A stretch of 62,209 nucleotides of DNA from positions 1 through 62,209 of the forward strand of contig NZ_BJNE01000013.1 in NCBI RefSeq assembly GCF_006539525.1, read 5' to 3'. The position numbers and the translations under genes were made by a program. Each line of letters opens with the position of its first letter. Within the stretch, counting starts at the first letter, position 1. Below, one piece after another: positions 26,984 through 38,145 of this stretch. The notes under the pieces were generated by a model. It saw only the letters and a list, made by a program, of their open reading frames with translations, was not told the origin of the DNA and did not search any database. This DNA comes from Glutamicibacter nicotianae (GTDB lineage Bacteria; Actinomycetota; Actinomycetes; Actinomycetales; Micrococcaceae).

Positions 26984-27610
26984 ATGCCGAACAAGAACTT
27001 TGAACCGCGCGACCAGCGCATCGATGATGCGCTGGATACCTCCGGCGTGCGCCACCGTGCGACACTCAAGCAGGAGTGGCCGCTCCTGCTGCTGCTGCTC
27101 TTCGTCTGGGGCGCCCTCTGGCAGGACTTCTCGCTGGCGAACATGATCTTCGGGGCGGTCATTGCGCTGGTGATCGTGAACCTGTTCCCGCTGCCGCCGG
27201 TGGTCCTTTCGGGCCGGATCAACCTCTGGTACTGCGTGAAGCTGTTCATCTGGTTCCTCGGTCAGGTTGTCGCGGCCAGCGTCCACGTGGCCTGGCTGGC
27301 AATGGTCCGCGGGAAGAACACCCGCAGCGCGATCATCGCCGTCCCGCTGCGCACCGGCTCGGACCTGATCGTGATGACCGTGGGCCACGTGCTCACGCTG
27401 ATCCCGGGATCCTTCGTGATCGACGTGGACCGCAGCTCGTCGACCCTGTACCTGCACTACATCGACATCCAGTCGCCGGAGGATGTGGAGACGGCACGGG
27501 CAGCTATCCGGGACATCGAACGCCGGCTGATCATGGCCATCGGCAGCCGTGACGAGTACGAGGCGATCAAGAGCGAATGCGGACCGGACTTCGCTGCGAG
27601 GAAGGGGTAG
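26984..27610 (+). CDS. mrpE: Na+/H+ antiporter subunit E
   Basis: The 208-residue subunit has two or three N-terminal transmembrane helices (about 27-95) and a cytoplasmic C-terminal part with the MrpE signature LTLIPGSFVIDVDRSSSTLYLHYID. Two ATGs are adjacent (26981, 26984); GGAGG at 26975-26979 gives the second a better spacing, so 26984 is used. It follows mrpD after 11 bases. Confidence 0.93.
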   Translation: MPNKNFEPRDQRIDDALDTSGVRHRATLKQEWPLLLLLLFVWGALWQDFSLANMIFGAVIALVIVNLFPLPPVVLSGRINLWYCVKLFIWFLGQVVAASVHVAWLAMVRGKNTRSAIIAVPLRTGSDLIVMTVGHVLTLIPGSFVIDVDRSSSTLYLHYIDIQSPEDVETARAAIRDIERRLIMAIGSRDEYEAIKSECGPDFAARKG

Positions 27611-27612
27611 AC

Positions 27613-27879
27613 ATGCTGGATATCGTCATCTGGATCTGCGGCATCATGCTCGGGCTGGGTGCCATCGCCTGCCTGATCCGGGTTGCCAAGGGGCCATCAA
27701 TCCTTGACCGGGTGCTTGCCCTGGACGTGATGCTGCTGATCATCTCCGCCGCCCTGTGCCTGGAGATGGTGCTGCACAAGCACACCGACTACCTGCTGTT
27801 CGTGGTTGCCGCGTGCATGCTCGGCTTCATCGGCTCGGTGACCGTCTCACGCTTCGTCTCGGATCAGAGGAATGCCTAA
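27613..27879 (+). CDS. mrpF: Na+/H+ antiporter subunit F
   Basis: The 88-residue subunit has three transmembrane helices and the family core VAKGPSILDRVLALDVM (about 24-40). ATG 27613, preceded by AGGAAGG (27599-27605), is used instead of the in-frame ATG at 27577 that lies inside mrpE. Its TAA shares a base with the mrpG start (TAATG). Confidence 0.94.
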   Translation: MLDIVIWICGIMLGLGAIACLIRVAKGPSILDRVLALDVMLLIISAALCLEMVLHKHTDYLLFVVAACMLGFIGSVTVSRFVSDQRNA

Positions 27880-28280
27880 TGGAACTCTTCCTCGATATCC
27901 TCGTCGCCATCCTGCTGATCCTCGGCTGCCTGATGTCCTTGATCGCAGGCATCGGCTTGCTCACCTTCCCGGACATGCTCACCCGCATGCACGCGGCCAC
28001 CAAGCCGCAGGTGCTCGGCTTCCTGCTGATCTTCGCCGGGTTGGTCATCTACCTGCGCAGCTGGGCGGTGATCCCGGTCCTCGCGTTGGCTTGGGGCATG
28101 CAGCTGCTGACAGCGCCGGTTTCCGCCCACATGATCGGCCGTTCCGGCTACCGCACCAAGCACGCGGCCAAGGAAACCCTGTTCTCCGATGAGCTCAGCC
28201 TCGTGGTCAACAGGGTCAATGGCGCACCGCCCACCGGAGCAACACCGATGTCCAAGGCCGAAGCGCCAGAGGACAAGTAA
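27879..28280 (+). CDS. mrpG: Na+/H+ antiporter subunit G
   Basis: The 133-residue last subunit has three transmembrane helices and the signature GIGLLTFPDMLTRMHAATKPQVLG (about 24-47). The frame is open further upstream, but ATG 27879 overlaps the mrpF stop and has AGAGG 8 bases before it. The tail of about 35 residues is polar. This completes the six-gene operon A(B)-C-D-E-F-G. Confidence 0.94.
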   Translation: MELFLDILVAILLILGCLMSLIAGIGLLTFPDMLTRMHAATKPQVLGFLLIFAGLVIYLRSWAVIPVLALAWGMQLLTAPVSAHMIGRSGYRTKHAAKETLFSDELSLVVNRVNGAPPTGATPMSKAEAPEDK

Positions 28281-28287
28281 TGCGAAA

Positions 28288-28323
28288 AGAGCGGGAGCAG
28301 TTCAGCTGAACTGCTCCCGCTCT
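28288..28323. terminator. Bidirectional terminator after the mrp operon
   Basis: A perfect 36-base palindrome: arm agagcgggagcagttcag (28288-28305) and its complement (28306-28323). It lies 7 bases after the mrpG stop, between convergent genes. Confidence 0.88.
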
Positions 28324-28340
28324 CGGCTTGCCGCCGAAGC

Positions 28341-28592
28341 CTATTTGGTGAACTTGGCAACAACCTTGTTGGCGCTGCGGTCGGCCACGGTCTGCATGAT
28401 CGCTGCCACCAGGGCCGAGACGATCGCGAAGCCCAATGCGCGGCGGAAGGACGCTTCAGCCGCTTCCTCGGTGCCCTTGCGTGGCGCTTTGCTGCCAGTT
28501 GCCTTCAACCAAATGAAATCAACCAGCTTGCCACCGAGCATGCCCGCGCCAACGGTGATGCCGGTAGTGACAAGTTTCTGCACTTTATCCAT
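28341..28592 (-). CDS. DUF4235 small membrane protein
   Basis: The 83-residue protein matches the actinobacterial DUF4235 family: MDKVQKLVTTGITVGAGML at the start, a helix with GGKLVDFIWLKATGSKAP, and a second hydrophobic helix ALGFAIVSALVAAIMQTVAD. The function is unknown. ATG 28592 is used (GAGGA about 5 bases upstream) rather than the frame start at 28640. Confidence 0.88.
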   Translation of the reverse strand: MDKVQKLVTTGITVGAGMLGGKLVDFIWLKATGSKAPRKGTEEAAEASFRRALGFAIVSALVAAIMQTVADRSANKVVAKFTK

Positions 28593-28670
28593 TTTTTCCT
28601 CGCGATCAAGCTCGTGACACATCGTTCCTCTGCCCAGCATACCTGCGGTATGGTGGGGGAGCAGTAATTA

Positions 28671-28776
28671 TTCCGACAGGGGAGCGTCAGACTTCTACGA
28701 AGTCGCAGGACGCTGAGAGTGCGATGGATCGCAGACCCTCGAACCTGCCCCGGCTAGTACCGGCGAAGGAAGTCGA
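28671..28776 (+). promoter_or_regulatory. TPP (thiamine pyrophosphate) riboswitch
   Basis: The conserved thi-box core is present in order: ACAGGGGAGC (28676-28685), CGCTGAGAGTGCG (28711-28723), AGACCCTCGAACCTG (28733-28747) and CCGGCGAAGGAAGTCG (28760-28775). The closing stem P1 pairs cgac (28674-28677) with gtcg (28772-28775). It lies about 75 bases upstream of the YkoE-type transporter gene, so thiamine pyrophosphate should shut off the transporter. Confidence 0.95.
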
Positions 28777-28783
28777 GCATCTC

Positions 28784-28843
28784 GGATGCGGATAGGCGCA
28801 GCATGCCCTCATTCCGTGCATCCCCCCTCCTTTCCACAGGAGG
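28784..28843 (+). promoter_or_regulatory. Expression platform of the TPP riboswitch: hairpin hiding the ribosome binding site
   Basis: CCTCCT (28826-28831) is complementary to the Shine-Dalgarno AGGAGG (28838-28843) with a 6-base loop, so the ribosome binding site of the downstream ATG (28851) can be sequestered. A second hairpin, GGATGC (28784-28789) with GCATCC (28818-28823), lies just before it. There is no T-run, so control is probably on translation (inference). Confidence 0.7.
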
Positions 28844-28850
28844 ACCAACA

Positions 28851-29455
28851 ATGAACGAAACAATTTCGAAGCATCGTACCGGCTGGCGTGTCGTCGATAT
28901 CGTCGTGGCATCGGTGATCGCCGTGGCTTCAGGAGTCATTTTCTGGGCATGGAGTGCCGGCTACGGCCTGTTTTCGCTGGCCTTCGCGGCTTTCCCTCCA
29001 GCCACCGCGCTGCTCACCGGCATGTGGCTGTTCCCCGCGGTGCTCGGCGCATTGATTATCCGCAAGCCTGGCGCCGCGCTCTACTGCGAGCTGCTGGCCG
29101 CCGTGGTTGAAGCGCTGCTCGGCTCGCACTATGGGTTGACCGTGCTGATCTCCGGCCTGGTCCAGGGCCTGGGCGCGGAGCTGGTCTTCGCGGCATTCCG
29201 CTACCGCAAGTGGAACCTGGGCGTGGCACTTCTGGCAGGCCTGTTCTCCGGCCTGTTCGCCGGCATTACCGAGGCATACATCCTGGCCTACTACGTCGAG
29301 TACACCGCCGGGATGAAGATCTTCCACGTGATCGCCACCGGTGTTTCCGGTCTGGTCATCGCCGGGCTGCTGTCCTGGCTGGCCACGCGCGGACTGGCGA
29401 AGACCGGTGCCCTGAGCGCACTGGCGAGCCGGCGTGCACACCTGGAAACCGCAAA

Positions 29456-29459
<4 letters not shown>
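28851..29459 (+). CDS. ykoE: YkoE-type substrate-binding (S) component of a thiamine-precursor ECF transporter
   Basis: The 202-residue membrane protein has five or six helices and the YkoE features AFPPATALLTGMWLFPAVLGALIIRKPGAAL, ELLAAVVEALLGSHYG and GLVQGLGAELVFAAFRY. YkoE proteins bind hydroxymethylpyrimidine or thiamine and dock on an energy-coupling module, here encoded by the next gene, whose ATG overlaps this stop (ATGA). ATG 28851 has AGGAGG 7 bases upstream. The TPP riboswitch in its leader supports thiamine-related transport. Confidence 0.92.
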
Positions 29460-31779
<2,320 letters not shown>

Positions 31780-31783
<4 letters not shown>

Positions 31784-32655
31784 CGGATTGCGTCGCTCAG
31801 GGCGCTGAGCTCCTCATGGAGCTCGGCGTCCAGCCGCAACGGCTTGGCATCGATGGTGCGCACCGGGGTGAGCAGGCGGATCGATGACACCAGCCACACG
31901 CCGTCGGCCTGGTACAGGTCTTCAGGGCGAAGCGGGCCATAGCCCAGCTCCCAGCCGTCCTGCGCCGCCGCATCGAAGATCGCGCTTTGCGTGGTGCCTG
32001 GCAGAATGCCGGTTTCCAGCATCGGGGTGAGCAGCCGCTTGGTCTCGCCATCGCGCTGGGCAACCAGCACGGTTGAGGTCGGAGCTTCGAGGATGATGCC
32101 GTCAGCCGAAGTGAAGATGACGTCATGGGCGCCGTGCTTGTGCGCGTAGCGCAGGGCGGCCATGTTGATCGAATAGGAGAGGGTCTTGGCGCCCATCATG
32201 AGCCATGGTGCGCGTTCTGCCAGCTTCGAGTCGTAGCCGCGGTCCAGCAGCAGGACATCCACGCCGGTTTCGCGCTGTTCCTTGCCCAGCGCCGGTGCCG
32301 GGGTGACGGTGACCCAGCAAATGGCGGGATCGTTGTCGTGCTCGCCGCGTGCAGCGACCAGCTTCACCACGGCCTCTTCGGCGCCGCCGGTGGCGTCGAA
32401 GTCGGCCACCGCGGTGTCGACCGCGGCATACCAGCTGCGCGAATCGGGGATGGCCAGGTCTGCGACTTCAGCAGAGATTGCCAACCGTGCCAGATGCGCT
32501 TCGAATTTGCGGACGGCCTGGTTGGTGTAGAGCATCGATTCGAAGATGCCATCACCTCGCGTGACTCCCTGTGCAGTGACCAGAAGCTGCGGTGCGGTGA
32601 TATCGGCAAGACGTCCGGCCGGATAGGCAGGATCCAAGAATACAAGTGAGCTCAT
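31780..32655 (-). CDS. pabC: Class IV aminotransferase, probable 4-amino-4-deoxychorismate lyase
   Basis: The 291-residue enzyme has the PLP fold-type IV layout: GVTRGDGIFESM (about 30-41), catalytic Lys157 in MGAKTLSYSINMAALR, and ILEAPTSTVLV with the conserved Glu near 191. It could be a branched-chain or D-amino-acid aminotransferase, but the size, the GAKTLSYS context and the nearby PabB gene (34328) favour aminodeoxychorismate lyase, which releases p-aminobenzoate for folate. The start is ATG 32655; no clear ribosome binding site is visible. The 165 bases to the divergent cardiolipin synthase gene hold no other feature that I recognise. Confidence 0.85.
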
Positions 32656-32820
32656 AAAGACAGATTATCGAACCCCAGCGTCTTCTGCGTGATTTCTGCG
32701 GGCGGAGATTCAGACAAGCAGGAGATTGTTCGATAAGCTAATCGAAGGATTTTGGCCTGTATATCGCAGATCAGAGGCCGAAATGCCAACTTCGAGTGTA
32801 TAGCCAAAGGGGGTGCCTAC

Positions 32821-34317
32821 GTGTGGCCGAGCAATGAAGTCTTCTTGCAGATCGGCGGTGTTCTCTGGAGCGTGCTGGTCGCGATTGAGCTTGCGGTCCG
32901 CTACTTCATGATCGGCATCGTTCCGGGCAACCGGCGCCCCACCACCGCAATGGCATGGCTCTTGGCCATCTTCTTCCTGCCCGTGGTAGGACTTGTCGCC
33001 TATTGGCTATTCGCCAATCCACGGCTGTCGCGCAGCCGGTTGGAAAAGCAGCGGCGGGCTCACGATGAAATCATGAAGGCCACGAGCCACATGCAGCTGC
33101 CCGAAGAATTCCATTCCCAGGAGGAATGGGTCGAATCGGCGGTCATGCTCAATCGCAACCTTGGTGCCATGCCGCTGGAAGGCGGAAACCAAGTTGAGGT
33201 CCTTTCCGATTACCGTGCCTCGCTTGACGCAATGCGACTGGAAATCGAAAAGGCCACCCGTTATGTGCACATCCAGTTCTACATCATGGGCGATGACCCG
33301 GACTATGTTGGGCCGGTACTCGATGCGCTGGAAGCGGCAGCGGATCGCGGCGTGCACGTCCGATTGCTTTTCGACCACTTGGGGACCTTGCGCGTCAAGG
33401 GCTACAAGGATTTCAAGAAGCGCCTGAAGAAGTCCAATATCAACTGGCACCCGATGCTGCCCATCGACTTGATTGGCCGGCGCTGGCGACGCCCGGATCT
33501 GCGCAACCACCGCAAGATCCTGGTGGTTGACGGCGAGGTGGCTTTCACCGGAAGCCAGAACCTGATCGAACCTGGCTACAAGCGCGAGTCCGCCCACAAG
33601 GTTGGCCGCGAATGGGTTGAAATGATGTTGCGCGTCGAAGGCCCGCTGGTGCGCAGCCTGGACGTCACCTTCGCTACCGACTGGTGGCAGGAGGACGACG
33701 ACCAGGAAGTGCTGATGGACATGGCCGAGGCCCGCCACCCGCTGGCATACGAGGAACGCCCTGGCTCCACCCTGGCGCAGCTGCTGCCCAGCGGCCCAGG
33801 CTACGGGACCGAGAACAACCTTCGGCTGTTCAATACGCTGATCTATTCGGCCTCCGAACGCCTGGAGATCACCAGTCCCTACTTCGTTCCCGACGATTCG
33901 CTGCTCTACGCCATCACCACTGCCGCACAGCGCGGGGTGGAAGTCGAGTTGTATGTTTGCGAAGAAGGCGACCAGTTCCTGGTGCACCATGCACAGCAGT
34001 CGTATTACCAGCAGCTGCTGGAAGCCGGCGTGCGCATCCACCGGTATCCGGCTCCCATGGTGCTGCATACCAAGTGCTTCACCGTGGATAACGAGGTGGC
34101 GGTGGTGGGATCCTCGAATATGGATATGCGTTCGTTCAGCCTGAACATGGAGATATCCGTGATGCTGCTGGGCCGGGAAATGGTCGATGCGGTCAACCAG
34201 GTGCAGAACCACTATCGGGATATTTCTTCGGAGATCACCCTGTCGCAGTGGCGCCGCCGGCCGCGCATGCAACGTTGGATCGACAACGTCGCACGCCTGA
34301 CGGCCACCTTGCAGTGA
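32821..34317 (+). CDS. cls: Cardiolipin synthase (phospholipase D family)
   Basis: The 498-residue membrane enzyme condenses two phosphatidylglycerol molecules (or PG with a CDP-lipid) to cardiolipin. Two N-terminal helices (about 5-28 and 38-62) are followed by two PLD domains with HKD motifs: NHRKILVVDGEVAFTGSQN (His230) and LHTKCFTVDNEVAVVGSSN (His416). GTG 32821 is chosen over the frame start 32752 because AAAGGGGG at 32805-32812 is well placed and the N-terminal helix then begins at once. Its end lies 10 bases from the convergent end of the PabB fusion; no terminator is obvious. Confidence 0.93.
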   Translation: MWPSNEVFLQIGGVLWSVLVAIELAVRYFMIGIVPGNRRPTTAMAWLLAIFFLPVVGLVAYWLFANPRLSRSRLEKQRRAHDEIMKATSHMQLPEEFHSQEEWVESAVMLNRNLGAMPLEGGNQVEVLSDYRASLDAMRLEIEKATRYVHIQFYIMGDDPDYVGPVLDALEAAADRGVHVRLLFDHLGTLRVKGYKDFKKRLKKSNINWHPMLPIDLIGRRWRRPDLRNHRKILVVDGEVAFTGSQNLIEPGYKRESAHKVGREWVEMMLRVEGPLVRSLDVTFATDWWQEDDDQEVLMDMAEARHPLAYEERPGSTLAQLLPSGPGYGTENNLRLFNTLIYSASERLEITSPYFVPDDSLLYAITTAAQRGVEVELYVCEEGDQFLVHHAQQSYYQQLLEAGVRIHRYPAPMVLHTKCFTVDNEVAVVGSSNMDMRSFSLNMEISVMLLGREMVDAVNQVQNHYRDISSEITLSQWRRRPRMQRWIDNVARLTATLQ

Positions 34318-34327
34318 CGCGTAGCGC

Positions 34328-36340
34328 TTAGGATTCGTCCGGGAAGCTGGCCCCCAGCGCCTGGAGCACACCACGGGATTTGGTGATGACCTCGTCCCAT
34401 TCGTCGGCGGGTACCGAATCTGCGGTAATCGCTCCGCCTAAGCCCAAGCTCAAGCGCCATGACTGGTCAGCCAGCTGGTCGCAGACCAGGGTGCGGATCA
34501 CCACTGAGAAGTCGGCAGCGCCATCAGCACCCAAATAGCCCACCGCCCCTGAGTACAGTCCGCGGGTACGATGGTCTTCCAGCTCATCCAGGATATTCAT
34601 TGTGGACAGCTTCGGTGCACCGGTCATGGAACCGGGAGGGAACGCTTCACGCAGGGCCTCGGCGGCCAAGTGCGGGGAGGACAGCGTGGCGTCGATGGTC
34701 GAGACCATCTGGTGCACCGTCGCATAGGATTCCACCGCGCACAGCCGGGCTACCTTCACCGAACCGGGAACCGCATGGTGCGACAGGTCGTTGCGCAGCA
34801 GGTCGACGATCATGATGTTCTCGGCCCGGTCCTTGGGATGCGTAGCCAAATCATGCTTCAAAGCGAGATCCGATTCTTCATTCTCGCCGCGCGGACGGGT
34901 GCCCTTGATCGGCTCGGCCCGCAGCTGCCCGTCCTTGGACAGCGCGAGGAAGCGTTCCGGCGACATGCTGGCGATCTGCAGATTGGCGAAGCGCAGGTAG
35001 TGGGCAAAGGGTGCCGGGCTGGAGCGGCGCATGCGGCAATAGGCTTCGAATGGATCGAACTGTTCGGCATGGGCGGTCAACTCGGTGGTCAGGCACACTT
35101 CGTAGGTGTTGCCTTCATAGATCTCCCGTTGAGCTTTGCGGATCTTGTGCTTGTAGCCGGTTGCAGTATCCGCGCAGCTGAATTCCGGGATGGGCAATTC
35201 CCGCCCGCTGCGCAGTTCTGGCGGGTTGCCCAATAGGATGCTCACTGCCGCTGCGGGCTCGGCAATGCTGTGCAGATGCATCTGCTCTTGGTGATGGTCG
35301 ATGACCACCACGGTGTCCGGCGCGAAGAACTGGGCATCCGGGCGTACCCGTCCGGGTTCAACCACAGCCTGCAGATCTGCGGCGCCGACCTCGCGTTTCA
35401 GCTCATACCCGAGATACCCCACCCATGCGGGCAACGGATAGCCGGTTTTCGCATCGATTGGCGAGCCAGGCCAGCAGCCAGCCAGGGCGCGGAAGAAATC
35501 TTTGCCCAGCCGTACTTCAGCGCCGGGCAGTCGGATGCTCGTGCCGTGGCTGGTAGCGCTCAGCAACGGCGGCTGCTGAGCAGTGGAGAGAGCAAGCACC
35601 GAATAGCGATTGCGTCCCAATGGGTCGCTGAGCTTGTGGCTTGTCGATTCCAATAACGCGGCATGCGGAAGGGCAGCGGCCAGTTGCTCGAAAAGCGAGG
35701 CCGCATCACCTGGCGCCTCGTAGCTCTGGCGGAATTCCAGGACGCTGGGAGCCGTGTTGGGGCCTGCGCACCGCTGGCGTATTCCGGCGGGCAGGTATGG
35801 GCAGGCCAGTGCCCAGATTTGCATGGGATCGCGGTCGCTGGCGGCGTCCATCACCAGGTCGGCCGCGTGGTGCGGGTTATGGGCCTTCAGGTACCGATCT
35901 TCCTGCTCGGCCCACATGTCCCAGTACGGGCGGTAGGTCTCGCCGTCGCGGGCCAGCGCCCGGTCGCGGCGGCAGTTTTCCGGGGCCTCAAGCCAGATTC
36001 CGAGGTCGAGGTACTTCCGGGCTGCGCCATGGAGCGCGCCGACGCCTTCAACGACAACGATCTCGGCAGACGAGAAGTTGCTGGATTGGCCGAGGGTACT
36101 TGATTCCCAATCCCAGGTGGGGTATGCAGCGGTGAGCCCTGCTGCCAGCTGCGGCAGGATCCGTTCATACAGCTCGAAGGAACTGTGCAGTCCATCCCAA
36201 CCGTGGTAGAGGTCTTCAAGGCGCAAAATAGCTACGGAGGCGGTGGCTTCCAAGTATTCCGCTAGGTCTGTTGCAAAGGTGCTTTTGCCGGATCCGGAAC
36301 GCCCGTCAATGGCAATAAGTGTTGGTCTAGCGGTTTCCAC
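34328..36340 (-). CDS. pabB: Fusion of P-loop nucleoside kinase-like domain and aminodeoxychorismate synthase component I
   Basis: The 670-residue protein has two unrelated parts. Residues 1 to about 195 look like a uridine-kinase/AAA-type P-loop kinase: Walker A GRSGSGKS (13-20), LRLEDLYHGWDGL, and IVVVEGVGAL. Residues about 205-665 are a chorismate-binding enzyme with PIKGTRPRG (477-485), DRAENIMIVDLLRNDLS, FPPGSMTGAPK and YSGAVGYLG. Lys479 in PIKGT is the residue that distinguishes PabB from anthranilate synthase TrpE (PIAGT), so this part should make 4-amino-4-deoxychorismate, given ammonia from a PabA not seen here. There is no stop or frameshift between the parts. The start is GTG 36340, with only a distant GGAG. 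It overlaps the phosphatase gene by 14 bases. Confidence 0.88.
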   Translation of the reverse strand: METARPTLIAIDGRSGSGKSTFATDLAEYLEATASVAILRLEDLYHGWDGLHSSFELYERILPQLAAGLTAAYPTWDWESSTLGQSSNFSSAEIVVVEGVGALHGAARKYLDLGIWLEAPENCRRDRALARDGETYRPYWDMWAEQEDRYLKAHNPHHAADLVMDAASDRDPMQIWALACPYLPAGIRQRCAGPNTAPSVLEFRQSYEAPGDAASLFEQLAAALPHAALLESTSHKLSDPLGRNRYSVLALSTAQQPPLLSATSHGTSIRLPGAEVRLGKDFFRALAGCWPGSPIDAKTGYPLPAWVGYLGYELKREVGAADLQAVVEPGRVRPDAQFFAPDTVVVIDHHQEQMHLHSIAEPAAAVSILLGNPPELRSGRELPIPEFSCADTATGYKHKIRKAQREIYEGNTYEVCLTTELTAHAEQFDPFEAYCRMRRSSPAPFAHYLRFANLQIASMSPERFLALSKDGQLRAEPIKGTRPRGENEESDLALKHDLATHPKDRAENIMIVDLLRNDLSHHAVPGSVKVARLCAVESYATVHQMVSTIDATLSSPHLAAEALREAFPPGSMTGAPKLSTMNILDELEDHRTRGLYSGAVGYLGADGAADFSVVIRTLVCDQLADQSWRLSLGLGGAITADSVPADEWDEVITKSRGVLQALGASFPDES

Positions 36341-36836
36341 GAGAGGTGATATTACTCCGCACGTAATCTACAAGGGCAGGCAGGGAAGCAGAAATGAGTT
36401 TCCAGGTCTCGCGGAAATCTCCCGCGTCACCGTACCAAGGGTCGTAAATGCCCTGCTGGTCGTGCGGGGAGCTCGCGGTTCCCGGATCGAAGGAACGGAA
36501 CATCCGCAGCTGCGGGCGTTCGCTCGGATCGATCTCGGCCAATTCGGGAACGAGATCCTCGAAGTGGTCGGTGTCCATTGCCAGGACAAGATCCATCTTG
36601 GCAATTTCGTCCGAGTCGATCTGGGCGGCAATGTGCTCAGCAGCATCAAGCCCATGGCTGCGCAGCGTACTGGCGGCCCGCTCATCGATGCGCTTGCCGA
36701 CTTCGCCATCGGTGATGGCTCGCGAAATGACCTCCACCTGCGAGACCTCGGCGTCCTTGAGCGCATTCTTGAGCATGTACTCGGCCATGGGGGAACGGCA
36801 GATATTTCCCGTGCACACGATCATTATCCGGAACAT
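36327..36836 (-). CDS. Low-molecular-weight protein-tyrosine phosphatase
   Basis: The 169-residue enzyme carries the catalytic P-loop VCTGNICRSP with nucleophile Cys8 and Arg14, and the general-acid loop DPWYGD (about 130-135). LMW phosphatases remove phosphate from tyrosine (or arginine) residues; actinobacterial members often act on envelope or polysaccharide systems. The start is ATG 36836 without a strong ribosome binding site. The 3' end overlaps the kinase-PabB gene by 14 bases, suggesting one transcript. Confidence 0.92.
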   Translation of the reverse strand: MFRIMIVCTGNICRSPMAEYMLKNALKDAEVSQVEVISRAITDGEVGKRIDERAASTLRSHGLDAAEHIAAQIDSDEIAKMDLVLAMDTDHFEDLVPELAEIDPSERPQLRMFRSFDPGTASSPHDQQGIYDPWYGDAGDFRETWKLISASLPALVDYVRSNITSRGNR

Positions 36837-36975
36837 GGCATCAGTCTATGGGCACAAGGCGATTCGATCGATAGCTACGCGCCCGTTTCCCGGCAACAAA
36901 ACGGCAACGATTCGGTGCGCAGGGCCATGAATGGGTTACGACTAGGGGTTCAAGACGGCTTTGGGGGAGAAAAAA

Positions 36976-37599
36976 TTAGTGGATCAGCAACAGCAGCGCG
37001 GCGACCAGGATGAATAGGATGCCGAAGAGGATGTTCAGCAGCTTGGCACCCCGGTAGGTGGCGGTGAAGCGCTGGAAGGTACGGGCGGTGCCGGCAAAGA
37101 AGAAGAACATCACCAGGATGTCCACCACGACGACCGTGCCGATGAAGATGGCGTATTGGGCCAGGAGCGGCTGGTCGGCGCGGATGAACTGCGGGGTGAA
37201 AGCCAGGAAGAAAACTATGGCCTTGGGGTTGAGCAGGTTGACCAGGATGCCGCGGTTGAGCATGGCCCAAGGGGTCAGCTTGTGCCCGCTGCTGGATCCG
37301 TCGGAGGCGACTTCCGGTTTGGAGAGCAGCATCCGGATGCCCAGGTACACCAGATAGGCAGCTCCGGCGTAGCGGATGATGGCGAAGAGCAACGGCGAGC
37401 TGGCCACGAGCAGCCCGACTCCGGCTGCGACGATGACCACATGGATCAGCAGGGCGATCTGCTGCCCGAGCACGCCCCAGATGGAAGCGCCCCAGCCCTG
37501 CCTCAAGGAATTGCTCATGGTATTGATCGCACCGGCACCGGGGGTGAAGCTGATGACGATGCAGGCGCTGAGAAGGGAAAGCCAGAGTGAAAGGGTCAC
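36976..37599 (-). CDS. LysE/RhtB-family amino-acid exporter
   Basis: The 207-residue protein has about six transmembrane helices and the family landmarks FTPGAGAINTMSNSLRQGW (about 18-36), GAAYLVYLGIRML and GILVNLLNPKAIVFFLAFTPQF (about 117-138). These proteins export amino acids. The start is GTG 37599, only 10 bases after the MarR stop, with no clear ribosome binding site, so its translation is probably coupled to the regulator gene. Confidence 0.9.
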   Translation of the reverse strand: MTLSLWLSLLSACIVISFTPGAGAINTMSNSLRQGWGASIWGVLGQQIALLIHVVIVAAGVGLLVASSPLLFAIIRYAGAAYLVYLGIRMLLSKPEVASDGSSSGHKLTPWAMLNRGILVNLLNPKAIVFFLAFTPQFIRADQPLLAQYAIFIGTVVVVDILVMFFFFAGTARTFQRFTATYRGAKLLNILFGILFILVAALLLLIH

Positions 37600-37608
37600 T
37601 GCTTAATG

Positions 37609-38106
37609 CTAGGTTGCCGGGATGCTGCGGGCTGATTCGTTGCGCGCTGTTACGGCTTCTTCGCGAGCACTGTCCACTCCGGCAACCGCTTCGGCCATGA
37701 AACGGGCTATGACCTGCAGCTGCTGTTCGTCGTAGTGGCTGATCACTTCGCGCATTTTGATGCCCAGCGGCATGAACATTTCCCTGCCCTTGCCTCGTGC
37801 TTTGGCGGTCATGGCAATGCGGATGACACGGCGGTCCGCATCCGAGCGCTGGCGCTCGATCATGCCCAGTTTTTCAAGGCGGTCGAGCATGGCGGTGGTA
37901 GCTGGGGAGCTCAGCTGCAGTTCGCGGCTCAGGTCGCGGGGAGAAGGCAGCTGGCCGCGTTGCTCGTGCTTCATGATGATCGACAGCGCATTCATGTCCG
38001 TGCGATGGGTTCCGTACAGTGCTCCGGTGGACTCAACGTACCGGTCTGAGGCCTGGCCGAATTCCTGCAGGAGCATGACCAAGCGGTGCTGTTCTCTGGC
38101 GCTCAT
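37609..38106 (-). CDS. MarR-family transcriptional regulator
   Basis: The 165-residue protein has a winged helix-turn-helix (about 50-110: LPSPRDLSRELQLSSPATTAMLDRLEKLG, then the wing RQRSDADRRVIRI). MarR proteins are dimeric repressors that release DNA when they bind small aromatic or oxidised ligands. The start is ATG 38106 with AGGA 9 bases upstream. It is co-directional with the LysE exporter and divergent from the MMPL pump; the palindrome at 38146-38166 is a likely operator. Confidence 0.9.
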   Translation of the reverse strand: MSAREQHRLVMLLQEFGQASDRYVESTGALYGTHRTDMNALSIIMKHEQRGQLPSPRDLSRELQLSSPATTAMLDRLEKLGMIERQRSDADRRVIRIAMTAKARGKGREMFMPLGIKMREVISHYDEQQLQVIARFMAEAVAGVDSAREEAVTARNESARSIPAT

Positions 38107-38145
38107 AAGCGCAATCCTAGTCTGAAAAATTCAATAGCCCAGGAA

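Noticed and set aside
29210-29455. Upstream extension of the ECF fusion frame into ykoE
   Set aside because: ATG 29456 overlaps the ykoE stop in the usual ATGA manner; the extension is out-of-frame ykoE sequence.
34328-36340. Reading the chorismate-binding half as anthranilate synthase TrpE
   Set aside because: The motif is PIKGT with lysine, as in PabB; TrpE has alanine at that position, and no trp genes are nearby.
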